A DNA stretch of 64,000 bases from VSJD01 sp041653875. GTDB lineage: Bacteria; Verrucomicrobiota; Kiritimatiellia; JAAZAB01. Positions 1 to 9,040 of the stretch are shown one piece after another; the stretch's first letter is position 1; each line of letters starts with the position of its first letter. Both the position numbers and the translations under genes were made by a program. Under the pieces are notes generated by a model. It worked only from the letters and a program-made list of their open reading frames with translations. It made no database searches and was not told where the DNA came from. The DNA is taken from the NCBI GenBank assembly GCA_041653875.1, contig JBAZEM010000003.1:103333-167332 (forward strand), written 5' to 3'.

Positions 1-788
1 TTGGTTTTGATAAAGTCCAGTTTGTTTCCGATGTCGTAACGGATGCCGTCGAACCGCAGGCCGTACACGGCGCGGGTTTTCACCATCAGGCGCAGGGCGT
101 CGGTCAATTGGATTTCACCGTTTTTGCCGGGCGTCAGGCGGCCGATGCAGTCGAAAACATCCGGGGTAAGAATATAGCGGCCGGCAATGGCCAGGTTGGA
201 AGGCGCCTCGTTCACGTCGGGTTTCTCGACAAAGTCCGAGACAAGATATAAATTTTTCGCGATCGCACTGCCCGCCATGATGCCATAACGGCCGACCTTG
301 GCGCGCGCCACTTCCTCAAGGGCCACCACGGATTCCCGATAACGGTCGAACACAGCCATCAACTGGCTGGTGACGGAGGAGCCCGATTCCAGGAGTGTGT
401 CGCCCAGCAGCAGGGCGAACGGTTCGTCGCCGACGTGGCAACGGGCGCAGGCCACGGCATCGCCGAGTCCGTTCAACTGTTTCTGCCAAACAAAATGGAC
501 GTTGGCCATGTCGGAAATGCGCCGCAAGAGTTCGCGCTCGGCGGATTTGCCCTTGGCTTCCAGTTCCGCTTCCAGCTCGAAGTTGCGGTCGAAATGTTCC
601 TCGATCGCGCGCTTGCCTTTGCCGATGATCATAAGAATATCGGTAATACCGGAGGCCACGGCCTCTTCCACCACACACTGGATAACGGGCGTATCCACGA
701 TGGGCAGCATTTCCTTGGGCTGGGACTTGGCCGCCGGCAGGAAACGGGTGCCGAAACCGGCGGCGGGAATAACGGCTTTACGAATCAT
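1..788 (-). CDS. galU: UTP--glucose-1-phosphate uridylyltransferase (partial, runs off left edge)
   Basis: The gene makes UDP-glucose from UTP and glucose-1-phosphate in the cytoplasm. The start at 788 gives MIRKAVIPAAGFGTRFLPA, the nucleotide-binding signature of GalU-type nucleotidyltransferases, followed by the KEMLPIVD motif. Near the window edge the family motif LRFDGIRYDIGNKLDF is readable. About 262 codons are visible; the family is usually 280-300 residues, so only the C-terminal tail is missing. The ATG overlaps the 3' end of the GHMP kinase by 11 bp, so the two are probably co-transcribed and feed nucleotide-sugar synthesis for cell-surface polysaccharide. Confidence 0.93.
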   Translation of the reverse strand, partial: MIRKAVIPAAGFGTRFLPAAKSQPKEMLPIVDTPVIQCVVEEAVASGITDILMIIGKGKRAIEEHFDRNFELEAELEAKGKSAERELLRRISDMANVHFVWQKQLNGLGDAVACARCHVGDEPFALLLGDTLLESGSSVTSQLMAVFDRYRESVVALEEVARAKVGRYGIMAGSAIAKNLYLVSDFVEKPDVNEAPSNLAIAGRYILTPDVFDCIGRLTPGKNGEIQLTDALRLMVKTRAVYGLRFDGIRYDIGNKLDFIKT

Positions 789-1800
789 GGGCATCCTCCC
801 GGGCGGGTGAATAATCCGGCTTGAAAACCTTGACATTGATTTTAGCCAACGCCCGTGCCAGGCGCTGGAACATGGCCTCGTCCGCGTAAGTCCCCACAAT
901 GGCGCCGCCGGATCCGGTGAACTTGGCGCTGGCCCCGGCCGAGCGCGCCGCTTCGACCATGGCGATGTTCCCGGCGCTGAGCTTGTAGATCTTGCGGCGC
1001 CGGTCAAAGCTGGTGTTCAGCAAGGGGCCAAGCGCGTGGCCGGCGCCCGCGAGCAGGAGCGCGCGCGCCTGCTCGGTTAAATCCGCCCAGAAAGACATGG
1101 CCGCGACCACATCCGGTTCGCCGCGCTCGAAACGACTGCGAATGTCGTTATGGAACACATCCGAGCTCTCGGACAAATCGGTGCGGTAGGCGATGAAAAG
1201 GGGCGGCAGGAGTTCCAAGCACAAGGGTTCGTAGTGTCCGTAACCCTGGCGCGCCAGGAGTTCCCGATCGAAATCCATATAGACCAAGCCCTCGTACACC
1301 TGGGCCACGCGGTCCTGCAGGCCGGCGGAAATACCCAGTTCGTGTTTTTCGACCGACAGGATCAGATTGGCCTGGATCGGTTTTGGAATGCGCACATTGT
1401 AGAACCGCATCAGGGCCCGCAGGCAGGCGGTGATAATAGCGCTGGACCCGGCCAGGCCGACCTGGGAGGGAATGCTCGTGTCGTACCGGATGGTGAAATT
1501 ACGGTCTTCCAAGGCAATGCCTTGATCGCGGCAATAATCGTAAAAGCGCTTGATGGCGGCTTTCAAAAGCCGGACGCCGCCGTAATAGCCATAGAGGCGG
1601 ACATCCTCCGCCAATCGGCCCATGTTTTCGAAGCGCGAGTGATCGCGGGTATTGGACAGGATTTCGATTTCCGGCGTTTCGTACAACACAACCTCGGCCC
1701 GGAAATTGCGGAAGACAAAAGCCATTGTTTTGCCAAAATATCCGTCCGATGGGTTGCCAATCAACCCCGCCCGCGGATACGCTTGCGCCCGAATGATCAT
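778..1800 (-). CDS. GHMP-family kinase, glucuronokinase-like
   Basis: A sugar kinase of the GHMP fold, about 340 residues. Near the N-terminus it has RAGLIGNPSDGYFGKT, which resembles the opening of plant glucuronokinase. The glycine-rich ATP loop GLAGSSAIITA follows, and a C-terminal FTGSGGAIVG motif closes the active site. Next to galU this suggests phosphorylation of a sugar such as glucuronate on the way to a UDP-sugar; the substrate is inferred. The frame stays open upstream to 1893, but that stretch is the low-complexity spacer at 1801-1964, so the ATG at 1800 (MIIRAQAYPRAG) is the better start. Confidence 0.8.
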   Translation of the reverse strand: MIIRAQAYPRAGLIGNPSDGYFGKTMAFVFRNFRAEVVLYETPEIEILSNTRDHSRFENMGRLAEDVRLYGYYGGVRLLKAAIKRFYDYCRDQGIALEDRNFTIRYDTSIPSQVGLAGSSAIITACLRALMRFYNVRIPKPIQANLILSVEKHELGISAGLQDRVAQVYEGLVYMDFDRELLARQGYGHYEPLCLELLPPLFIAYRTDLSESSDVFHNDIRSRFERGEPDVVAAMSFWADLTEQARALLLAGAGHALGPLLNTSFDRRRKIYKLSAGNIAMVEAARSAGASAKFTGSGGAIVGTYADEAMFQRLARALAKINVKVFKPDYSPAREDAHDS

Positions 1801-1964
1801 ATGTAAACCAAAGGGAATGGTTGATGGTAAATGGTCAATGGTTAATGATCGGAAAAGAGCCTGAACTGGGAATGGTTGATGGTAAATGGTCAATGACCAG
1901 CGACATCACTAATTTTATTGGTCTTTTTCTTTCCCTCATCAACCATTAACCATCGACCATTTCT
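1801..1964. repeat. Low-complexity intergenic repeat (ATGGTTAATGG type)
   Basis: The spacer between the GHMP kinase and recJ consists largely of degenerate units such as aatggttgatggtaaatgg and the reverse form accattaaccatcgacc. The same word family occurs at 31672-31692, 32700-32825 and 63545-63600. No gene, promoter or stable hairpin is evident. The units supply spurious start codons at neighbouring gene ends. Confidence 0.7.
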
Positions 1965-3692
1965 TCATTCTGTCTTTCTGATATCCTGCACGTTCAATTC
2001 CAGCGTCTCCCTGCCCATAAAACTATTCTTCTGAAAGGTGAATGCCACGTCCAACGGTCCCGCCGGGATGGCAATATCGGCCATCCGGAAGGCGATGGCC
2101 GGCCGGCTGGTCCGGCCGTCGCCGACCGTAAAACGCAGATGGTTGACGCCAACCCGGCGCGGCTCTCCCTGGATGCGCGCGCCGCGCACGGCCAATACCG
2201 GCGCGGGATTACTCTGCCCAAACGGATGGAGCGCCGCCATGGCCGCCAACAAAGCATCGTCCGCCTGGTCCAGCGTAATCCAGGCGTTAATTCGCTGGGT
2301 CGGCCGCAGATCGCGGCCTTGGAGTTCGACCTTCACGGCTTCGCCAAAGGCCTTCTGAAAAGACTCATACTGATCCTTGTGTATATCGAGACCGGCGGCC
2401 ATCTCATGTCCGCCGTAAGTTAGCAGGTATTGCCGGCATTGCTCAAGCCCTTTTAGGATATGATAACCTTCGATGCTCCGGCAGGAACCCCGCCCCACCC
2501 CGTCCCGGCCTTTCGCAGAATCGGGACCGAATGCCACGACAACGACCGGACGGCGGTAACGCGCCGCCAAACGGGATGCCACGATCCCGATAATCCCCGC
2601 ATGCCAGCCGGTTTTGGCGATCACCAGGCCATAATGCTCGCGCGCGTTGAAAGTGGCGTCAATTTCACGCATGGCCTCCGCCACAATTTCGGATTCGATC
2701 TTCTGGCGCGCCCGGTTGGCGCCATCCAATTCCACGGCGATTTCATGGGCGCGCGCCATGTCGTCGGTCAGCAGTAATTCCAATGAAGTGTCCGCGTTAC
2801 CCATCCGCCCGGCGGCATTGAGGCGCGGCGCCAGGCCGTAACCGATGTGATGGGCATCGATGGCGCCGCGGATGCCGGCGATATCCACCAGCGATTTCCA
2901 GCGGGGCGCCAGGGATTGATTCATACGGCTCAAACCATGCCGCACCAGAATCCGGTTTTCGCCGGTCAGCGGCACAATATCCGCCACCGTGCCGACCGCC
3001 ACAAAGTCAAGGTACTCGCGCAAATCGACGGTCTGCGCGGCTCCCAGTCCCTGGTTGCGCCCGATCTTAAGCAGTCCGTGGCAAAGCTTGAACACCACGC
3101 CGACGCCCGCCAGGATTTTGAGGTTATCGATCCGGCCCAGCTTGGGATTGACCACCGCCAGCGCTTCAACCTTCCGTCCGCCGCTTTCGTGGTGGTCGGT
3201 GACGACAACGTCAATGCCCGCCTTTTGCGCCAGGCCGATGGCTGCGGCATCGTTGGCGCCGCAATCCACGGTGATCAGCAGGCTCGGCTTGCATTGCGCT
3301 ATGCAACGCTTGAGCGCCGCCGGGCTCAGGCCATAGCCTTCTCCTTGCCGGCTCGGCAAGCAAGGCGCAACCCGCCGAGCGCCCAGGCGATGCAGAACCT
3401 GGACCAGCAACGCGGCGCCGACAATGCCGTCGACGTCGTAATCGCCATACACGGCGATGGATTCGTCCGCCAGGATGGCCTTTTGAATCCGCCGGGCCGC
3501 CGGGTCCATATCGGGGAGTAAAAACGGATCGGAAAGCTCGCTGAGCCGCGGATTTAAAAATCGCTCGATCTCGGTCATGTCGCGGTAACCGAGGCCCATC
3601 AAGATCTCCGCCACGGGCAAAGGCAGGTCGAGGGCGCCTGCAAGTTGAATCGCCAAAGGGCCATCGCCGGGAATGGTCTTCCAGACTTTCAA
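1965..3692 (-). CDS. recJ: Single-stranded-DNA-specific exonuclease RecJ
   Basis: A 5'-3' single-strand DNA exonuclease for recombination and mismatch repair, 575 residues and full length for the family. DHH-domain motifs are present in order: VYGDYDVDGIVGAALL, then ITVDCGANDA, then VVVTDHHES. The C-terminal half has the DHHA1 motif in which GWHAGIIGIVASRLA and the glycine-rich loop are readable. The start is a TTG at 3692 whose TTGA overlaps the TGA stop of secDF, so translation is probably coupled. A frame open further upstream is antisense-free overlap with secDF and not RecJ sequence. Confidence 0.93.
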   Translation of the reverse strand: MKVWKTIPGDGPLAIQLAGALDLPLPVAEILMGLGYRDMTEIERFLNPRLSELSDPFLLPDMDPAARRIQKAILADESIAVYGDYDVDGIVGAALLVQVLHRLGARRVAPCLPSRQGEGYGLSPAALKRCIAQCKPSLLITVDCGANDAAAIGLAQKAGIDVVVTDHHESGGRKVEALAVVNPKLGRIDNLKILAGVGVVFKLCHGLLKIGRNQGLGAAQTVDLREYLDFVAVGTVADIVPLTGENRILVRHGLSRMNQSLAPRWKSLVDIAGIRGAIDAHHIGYGLAPRLNAAGRMGNADTSLELLLTDDMARAHEIAVELDGANRARQKIESEIVAEAMREIDATFNAREHYGLVIAKTGWHAGIIGIVASRLAARYRRPVVVVAFGPDSAKGRDGVGRGSCRSIEGYHILKGLEQCRQYLLTYGGHEMAAGLDIHKDQYESFQKAFGEAVKVELQGRDLRPTQRINAWITLDQADDALLAAMAALHPFGQSNPAPVLAVRGARIQGEPRRVGVNHLRFTVGDGRTSRPAIAFRMADIAIPAGPLDVAFTFQKNSFMGRETLELNVQDIRKTE

Positions 3693-6211
3693 CGCGCGAG
3701 CGCCCCCTTTTCCGTTTTCTTCAGCACCCGCCGCAGGAACAGCATTATCGGCGTGGCGATATAGATCGACGAGAAACAGCCTGTAATGGTGCCGATCGTG
3801 AACAGGAACGCAAAATCCCTGATGGCGCCGCCGCCGAAGATCAGGAGCATCATCACCGCCATGAAGACTGTGGCCGCCGTCAGGATGGTCCGGCTCAGGG
3901 TCTCGTTGACGCTCAGGTTGCAGACCTCGATTAGCGATCGGTCGGGGTACTTGCGCATATTCTCGCGAATCCGGTCGTAAACGACGATGGTGTCGTTGAT
4001 CGAATAACCCACGATCGTCAGCAAGGCCGCGATGGTGGTCATGCCGAATTGCCCGCCAAACAAACAGTAAACACCCATGCTGATCATAATGTCGTGAATC
4101 AGCGCGACAATGCCGCCCACGGCGAACGAAAACTCGAACCGCCAGGCAATGTATATAATCATGCCAATGAAGGAATATAACAGCGCCTTCAGCGCGTTGA
4201 ACGTCATTTCCCGGCCGATCTGCGGCCCGACGGTGTCTTCGTTGACAACCTTGAATTCCGATGCCGGGAATTTCGCGGACAGGGTTTCCTTGACCTTGTC
4301 GCCGGTGCCGTAAGCGGAACGGACCTGCAGGAATTCCGCGTTTTTGTTCAATTCCTTTTGGTATTGGATTTGGGTGTCCTTGATGCCGACGCCCGCCAAG
4401 GCGCCGCGGACGGATTCGACCTCCTGCTTTTGGGCGAACTGGAAGGTAATGGAGGAGCCGCCCGTGAAATCCGTTCCCAGCAAATTCCCCATGCCTTGCA
4501 TGCCGCGTTGCGCCATGAAAATCCACGTGACGATGACGATCGCGACCGAAATCCCGATGGCCACCTTGCGCCAACCGATGAAATCGATGTTGGTGGCCTT
4601 GATGATGGATAACATCCGGAGCTGAGGCATGGATGAGCGCGAGACAATGATGTTAAAGATCATGCGCGTCACGACCAGGGCCGTGTACATGCTGACCATG
4701 ATGCCGGCGGTGAGCGTGATGCCGAACCCGCGCACCGAGCCCGAGCCCAGCATGAACAGGATCACGGCGGCCATCACGGTCGTCAGGTTGGAATCCAGGA
4801 TCGTGGTGAAGGCCTTGGTGTAACCGGCCTCGATCGCCGGGCCGAGTCGTTTGCCAAGGGTCTGCTCCTCGCGCACGCGCTCGAAAATCAGGACGTTGGC
4901 GTCCACCGCCATACCGACGGTCAACGCAATGCCGGCAATACCCGGCAGAGTCAGCACGGGCAGTCCGATATGCGCGCCCGTGGCGCCCGTGAAAAGCCCC
5001 ATAATCCCGGCCGTGATCATCATGCCCAAGGGCAACAACAGCATGTTGAATATGAGCGCAATGTTGGCCACCAGTCCGCCGACCATATAATAGACGGCCA
5101 TGAAAACCGCCACCAGGATGCAGGCGTAAATCGTGGCGCGGGCGCCGCTTTCGATCGAGTCGCGCCCCAGGGAGGGGTCGACGCTCCGCGATTCGATGAT
5201 CTGCACGGGCGCGGGCAGGGACCCGGCGCGCAGCACAATCGACAGGTCCTGGGCGTCCTTAAGCGTAAAATTGCCTTCGATGATCGCTTCGCCGCCGTAG
5301 ATGGCGGTTTTGAGGAACGGCGCCGAATAGAGTTTGTCATCCATGATGATCGCCAGGTAGCGGCGTCCATCCGGGCTCGGGTTCTTGGCGCCGCCCGGGG
5401 CGTAATCGGCCGTAATGTTCGCGAACCGGCGGGCGCCTTGCGAATCGAACTTCAAAGTCACATAAGGTTGCCCTAATTGATCGAATTCGATTCCAGCTTT
5501 CTTGAGCGTGTCGCCCCGCAGTTCGCAGCGTTTGTTGACAAAGTACGGGGTGAAAATCTTCTGGCCTTCCTCCTGTTTTTCTTCCAGCATGAACTTGTAG
5601 CCGGGCGGCGCCTGGAAGCGTTCCAGCTTGTCGCGGAATTCCTCGGTCATGGCTTCGTCGGGAACTTTTCGGGTGTCGCGCCGATAAACCTCGCGCCGGC
5701 CGCCGCTCACGGACGCCCCGATTTGAAAACCCTCCGGCGCCAAGCCCTTCTCGAAGAGCGCGCCCACGAGCTTGTCGTTATCCTTGTGGACAATGCTGAA
5801 CTGGAGGAACGCGGCGCTCTTGATCAGTTTGGCGGCGCGGTCACGGTCCGCATCCTTGAGGCCGGGAATCTGCACGACGATCCGGTCGTGCTTTTCCGGG
5901 TAAATCAACGGTTCGGCCACGCCGAGGGCATCCACGCGGTTGCGAATGATTTCGACCGCCTGCTCCTGGGCGTGCTGAACGGCGGCGTCCACCAGACCGC
6001 GGATTTTCACGTCCGTGATGTCCTTGTTCTCCTTGTTCTCCTCGCGAATCTGTTTCTCGATTTCGCTTTCGTCGATTTGCACGGTGAAGCTCGTGCCGCC
6101 CTTGAGATCGAGTCCCAGTTTCACCTTGGAGCGAAACGGGATCACCAAGGCCAGCGACCAGGCCGTCAGCGCAATCAATATCAGCCATTTCCAAAGCGCA
6201 TGTTTATCCAT
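3689..6211 (-). CDS. secDF: SecD-SecF fusion, protein-export membrane subunit
   Basis: Proton-driven accessory of the SecYEG translocon, 840 residues with SecD and SecF in one chain. The N-terminal membrane helix (residues about 7-27) is followed by the SecD signature VKLGLDLKGGTSF, a large periplasmic P1 region and a six-helix bundle containing VGMAVDANVLIFERVREE. SecF begins near residue 545, with TDFTGGSSI in its first periplasmic segment and GYSINDTIVVYDRIREN in its helix bundle. The fused form is known from several phyla, including Bacillus. yajC lies 6 bp upstream and recJ overlaps downstream. Confidence 0.95.
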   Translation of the reverse strand: MDKHALWKWLILIALTAWSLALVIPFRSKVKLGLDLKGGTSFTVQIDESEIEKQIREENKENKDITDVKIRGLVDAAVQHAQEQAVEIIRNRVDALGVAEPLIYPEKHDRIVVQIPGLKDADRDRAAKLIKSAAFLQFSIVHKDNDKLVGALFEKGLAPEGFQIGASVSGGRREVYRRDTRKVPDEAMTEEFRDKLERFQAPPGYKFMLEEKQEEGQKIFTPYFVNKRCELRGDTLKKAGIEFDQLGQPYVTLKFDSQGARRFANITADYAPGGAKNPSPDGRRYLAIIMDDKLYSAPFLKTAIYGGEAIIEGNFTLKDAQDLSIVLRAGSLPAPVQIIESRSVDPSLGRDSIESGARATIYACILVAVFMAVYYMVGGLVANIALIFNMLLLPLGMMITAGIMGLFTGATGAHIGLPVLTLPGIAGIALTVGMAVDANVLIFERVREEQTLGKRLGPAIEAGYTKAFTTILDSNLTTVMAAVILFMLGSGSVRGFGITLTAGIMVSMYTALVVTRMIFNIIVSRSSMPQLRMLSIIKATNIDFIGWRKVAIGISVAIVIVTWIFMAQRGMQGMGNLLGTDFTGGSSITFQFAQKQEVESVRGALAGVGIKDTQIQYQKELNKNAEFLQVRSAYGTGDKVKETLSAKFPASEFKVVNEDTVGPQIGREMTFNALKALLYSFIGMIIYIAWRFEFSFAVGGIVALIHDIMISMGVYCLFGGQFGMTTIAALLTIVGYSINDTIVVYDRIRENMRKYPDRSLIEVCNLSVNETLSRTILTAATVFMAVMMLLIFGGGAIRDFAFLFTIGTITGCFSSIYIATPIMLFLRRVLKKTEKGALAR

Positions 6212-6217
6212 ATCGTC

Positions 6218-6583
6218 TTACTCCTTTGCGTTGGCGTCCAAATTCTCGTCTTTCTGAATGACCCGCGTCACGGAGGCGCGCAGGACTTCCAGCTTCGTGT
6301 TCTCGGCCACCTTGACGACCAGCACGTTCTCCCTGATATTGGACACCGTCCCGATGAGCCCGCCGCCGAACACCACGCGATCGCCCGATTTGACTCCGGC
6401 GATCAAGGCCCGCCGCTCTTTTTCCTTGCGCTGTTGCGGCCGGATCATCATGAAATAAAACAGCCCCACCATGATCGCCAGCCAGCCGATCATCATGACC
6501 GGCGAAGATTGCTGGCCGCCCTGGCCGCCCTGCCCGCCAAACCCGCCCATGCCGATCGTCGTCCACGAAGCGATTACGTTCAT
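6218..6583 (-). CDS. yajC: Sec translocon accessory protein YajC
   Basis: A 121-residue single-pass membrane protein that associates with SecDF. After a glycine/glutamine-rich N-terminus (GGQGGQGGQ) there is one hydrophobic helix (about residues 30-47) ending in the family signature FYFMMIRPQQRKEKERR. A small beta domain follows with KSGDRVVFGGGLIGTV. The N-terminal segment is longer than in E. coli. The gene is followed directly by secDF, the usual arrangement. Confidence 0.95.
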   Translation of the reverse strand: MNVIASWTTIGMGGFGGQGGQGGQQSSPVMMIGWLAIMVGLFYFMMIRPQQRKEKERRALIAGVKSGDRVVFGGGLIGTVSNIRENVLVVKVAENTKLEVLRASVTRVIQKDENLDANAKE

Positions 6584-7224
6584 TGTCTTCTCCCGTTTTG
6601 ATGATTACTTGGCTTGCCGGCCACCGCAACTTGTTTGTGTTGACCAAGTCGGCCCTTCCCGCTGGCCCGTACCTCTCGCCAGTTGGAACAAACAGGCGCT
6701 CATGTTAAGGCGCGTTCCATGGCTTGACAAGCATATTCGTGATTGCTGTTGCTTGGCGTATTGCGCCACAATAAATGTTGCCGGACAAGGAGCGCAAGAA
6801 TCCTTCCCAAGGCGTCATGGCCATAGGCAACGGAATGGCGCCTTAAAAGTTGGGGGCCGCCAAGGAAAACAAGCGGACAAAGGATAGGAAAAGATTTTGC
6901 CCGCTAAACACGCGAAAAGGACGCGAAACAAGAATCGGAAGACGCAGGAAGTTTAAAAACGTCCAAGATTCAAGCATCAAAATACTTTCTGTTGCTGCGC
7001 AGTTGCTCCTTATTGAGCCCGCCGCGCGAGCGAAGAAAAGCCCCAACCCCGTCGGCGAACACAAGGGGCCGCAGGCAGACCTTAAAAACGATCCGGTCGA
7101 ATCCGCTGATGAGGCCCTTGATCTTGCCCGCGAATTTCCGTGCAAACGCGTCCGCGCGCCGTCAGCCTGTGGTGGGTTGTTTAAGCACGCACAGCACAGG
7201 AGATCAACGGCGCGGTTTCCGCGC
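6584..7224. other. Gene-poor spacer with eroded repeat and pseudogene remnant
   Basis: This 640 bp stretch holds no intact gene. The left part (6584-6850) has no feature I can name. From about 6880 onward it contains a degraded copy of the dispersed element also found at 34955-35105, and at 6970-7149 the remains of a coding sequence (separate entry). The short open frames here lack ribosome sites and family features. Confidence 0.6.
6970..7149 (-). pseudogene. Fragment of an about 500-residue family of unknown function, interrupted
   Basis: Read on the minus strand, this encodes KFAGKIKGLISGFDRIVFK, then LRPLVFADGVGAFLRSRG and LNK, before the frame enters repeat sequence and stops at a TGA. 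As I recall it, this resembles the N-terminus of a protein family of unknown function common in uncultured planctomycete-like genomes and often found near mobile DNA. No start codon is in place and the C-terminal 85-90% is missing, so it is a relic. The family link is from memory and would need a search. Confidence 0.45.
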
Positions 7225-7950
7225 TCACATGCTGAAGCGCGAGCCCAGATACAGTTCCCGGCTTAAGGGGTCCTCGATGAGAAACTGGCTGGTCCCCTCG
7301 CGCAACACTTTGCCGTCGCAAATCAGGTAGGCGCGATCCACGATGGTCAGGGTTTCGCGCACATTGTGGTCCGTTATCAAAATACCCAGGCCGCGCTTTT
7401 TCAAGTCGCGGATGATTTCCTGTACGTCATACACGGCCAGCGGATCCACGCCGCTGAAGGGTTCGTCCAGCAGGATGGCGGCGGGATTCGTCACCAGGGC
7501 CCGTGTGATCTCCAGACGCCGCCGTTCCCCGCCGCTGAGCGTATAGGCCATCTGCTTTGCCAGGCGCTTGATGTTAAGCTGTTCCAACAAACTGTCCATT
7601 CGCGCAAGACGTTCGTCCGCCGAGAGCGGCAACATTTCCAGGATCGCCATCACGTTCTGCTCCACGGTCAGTTTTCGGAAAATGGACGGCTCCTGGGAAA
7701 GATAACCCAGCCCGCGCCGCGCGCGCTGATGCATCGGCAGATGCGTCACATCATGCCCATCGAATATCACCTGCCCGCCGTTCGGCGCAATAAGTCCCAC
7801 GATCATGTAAAAACTGGTGGTCTTGCCGGCCCCGTTGGGACCCAACAGTCCGACCACTTCGCCCCGCCCCACCTGGATGCTGACCCCATCCACCACATTG
7901 CGACCGTGATAGGTCTTAACCAAATTATGCGTCGTAATCAAGGGTTCCAT
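7225..7950 (-). CDS. lptB: LPS export ABC transporter ATP-binding protein LptB
   Basis: Cytoplasmic ATPase that powers extraction of LPS from the inner membrane, 241 residues. Walker A is GPNGAGKTTSFYMIVG, the Q-loop region reads GLGYLSQEPSIFRKLT, the ABC signature is LSGGERRRLEI and Walker B is ILLDEPFSGVDP. The tail IRDLKKRGLGILITDHNVRE is typical of LptB rather than amino-acid importers. It closes the block lptC-lptA-lptB on the minus strand, with 12 bp to the lptA-like gene. LptF and LptG are not in the window. Confidence 0.95.
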   Translation of the reverse strand: MEPLITTHNLVKTYHGRNVVDGVSIQVGRGEVVGLLGPNGAGKTTSFYMIVGLIAPNGGQVIFDGHDVTHLPMHQRARRGLGYLSQEPSIFRKLTVEQNVMAILEMLPLSADERLARMDSLLEQLNIKRLAKQMAYTLSGGERRRLEITRALVTNPAAILLDEPFSGVDPLAVYDVQEIIRDLKKRGLGILITDHNVRETLTIVDRAYLICDGKVLREGTSQFLIEDPLSRELYLGSRFSM

Positions 7951-7962
7951 GTTTTGGCCTTG

Positions 7963-8487
7963 CTACTTAAAGGACCGGTTCATTTCCTGATCCGAGGATA
8001 TTATCAGCTTGGCATTCGGTTCGCATAAAATCCGCTTGGAATCCCGCCACATTGTCACGGTCTCCCCGGTCAGCATATCCTGGTCCCGCTGAATGCGGGG
8101 ATTGCCCGTTAACTGCATCCTGCCATCTTTCATGTCATAGGTGGCTTTTTCGCCGGTGGCTTTCACGTCGTTGCGGATAATCGACACATGGCCTTCGGCC
8201 TCGATCCGATCCACCTTGTTGTCTTCCGTAAAAAACACATTCAGGCGGTCGGACAGAATCTTGACTTCACGGTCCGTCACCACCACATTGCCCTCGAACA
8301 GCGCCTGACGTTTCTGCTGATCGAAACTAAGTTGCGTCGAGGTGATCACCGTGCCGTTGGTGGCGTCCTCGCCGGCCTTTTCCAACTTGGCCGGGCCGCT
8401 TGCAGGCATGGCGGACGAGCGGGCCGGCTCGTCCGCGACCGCGCTCCACACCAGGCCAAATATCGCCAGGACTACAATCCGCTTCAT
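7963..8487 (-). CDS. lptA: LptA/OstA-like periplasmic LPS transport protein
   Basis: A 174-residue secreted protein with a signal peptide (MKRIVVLAIFGLVWSAVADE). An OstA-type beta-jellyroll follows, recognisable by QALFEGNVVVTDREVKI, ATYDMKDGRMQLTGNP and the spacing of strand repeats. LptA bridges LptC to the outer-membrane LptD. The start at 8487 is chosen for the signal peptide; upstream codons belong to lptC. It lies 2 bp after lptC and 12 bp before lptB, which supports the assignment despite low sequence conservation in this family. Confidence 0.82.
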   Translation of the reverse strand: MKRIVVLAIFGLVWSAVADEPARSSAMPASGPAKLEKAGEDATNGTVITSTQLSFDQQKRQALFEGNVVVTDREVKILSDRLNVFFTEDNKVDRIEAEGHVSIIRNDVKATGEKATYDMKDGRMQLTGNPRIQRDQDMLTGETVTMWRDSKRILCEPNAKLIISSDQEMNRSFK

Positions 8488-8489
8488 GG

Positions 8490-8921
8490 TTACGGCGCCC
8501 CTTCCACAACCGACTTCGCGCTCAGGTTCCGCAGAATCACACGCGTGTTCGACAAAATTTTCATGCGCCCGTCCTGCGCATCCCATGCGAAGCCGCGGCC
8601 GGTCAGCTCGATCTCCTTGCGGGACACACAAACGTCGGACGAGGATGCGGCCGACCGTTTTACGCGATCGAACAGGCACTGCGGCGTGGATACCCGCATC
8701 ATGACCTTGCCCTGCTCATAAAACGTCATTTTAAGATTCTTGATTTGAATCAACCCGCTGGGTTGAACTTGCGCCTCGTCACCCGTAATCTCGAATCTTA
8801 ACTGCCCTTTTTCATCGTAATCCGGATAGCGGAATCCTTTCAACACCTGCCCGACCGCCACGCCGGCCAACAGAAGGACAATCGTCGCGCCCAGCAGATT
8901 CCTTTTCCGCCTAAAATTCAT
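8490..8921 (-). CDS. lptC: LptC-like LPS export protein
   Basis: A 143-residue protein with one N-terminal membrane helix (about residues 9-25, NLLGATIVLLLAGVAVG) and a periplasmic jellyroll domain. This is the architecture of LptC, which receives LPS from LptB2FG and passes it to LptA. Strand repeats such as ITGDEAQVQPSGLIQIKNLK and AWDAQDGRMKILSNTRV resemble the OstA/LptC fold. The assignment rests on fold pattern plus position directly upstream of lptA and lptB. Confidence 0.75.
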   Translation of the reverse strand: MNFRRKRNLLGATIVLLLAGVAVGQVLKGFRYPDYDEKGQLRFEITGDEAQVQPSGLIQIKNLKMTFYEQGKVMMRVSTPQCLFDRVKRSAASSSDVCVSRKEIELTGRGFAWDAQDGRMKILSNTRVILRNLSAKSVVEGAP

Positions 8922-9040
8922 GACTCGTTTTTCCGGCTTGCCATTAATTATGCGGCAGGGTTACAGCTTTCGGCGGGACCGGCTTCCGGCTTGTCTTCAC
9001 GAGCATCTTTTTCGGAAAGGTTCATCAAGCCAACCCGATC

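Noticed and set aside
3693..4574. An N-terminal extension of about 294 codons to RecJ.
   Set aside because: It overlaps secDF in another frame and reads as Arg/His-rich shadow sequence. RecJ homology begins at the TTG of 3692.
6843..7145. A 100-codon minus-strand open frame in the yajC-lptB spacer.
   Set aside because: It runs through the eroded repeat and is out of frame with the recognisable relic at 6970-7149. It has no protein features.
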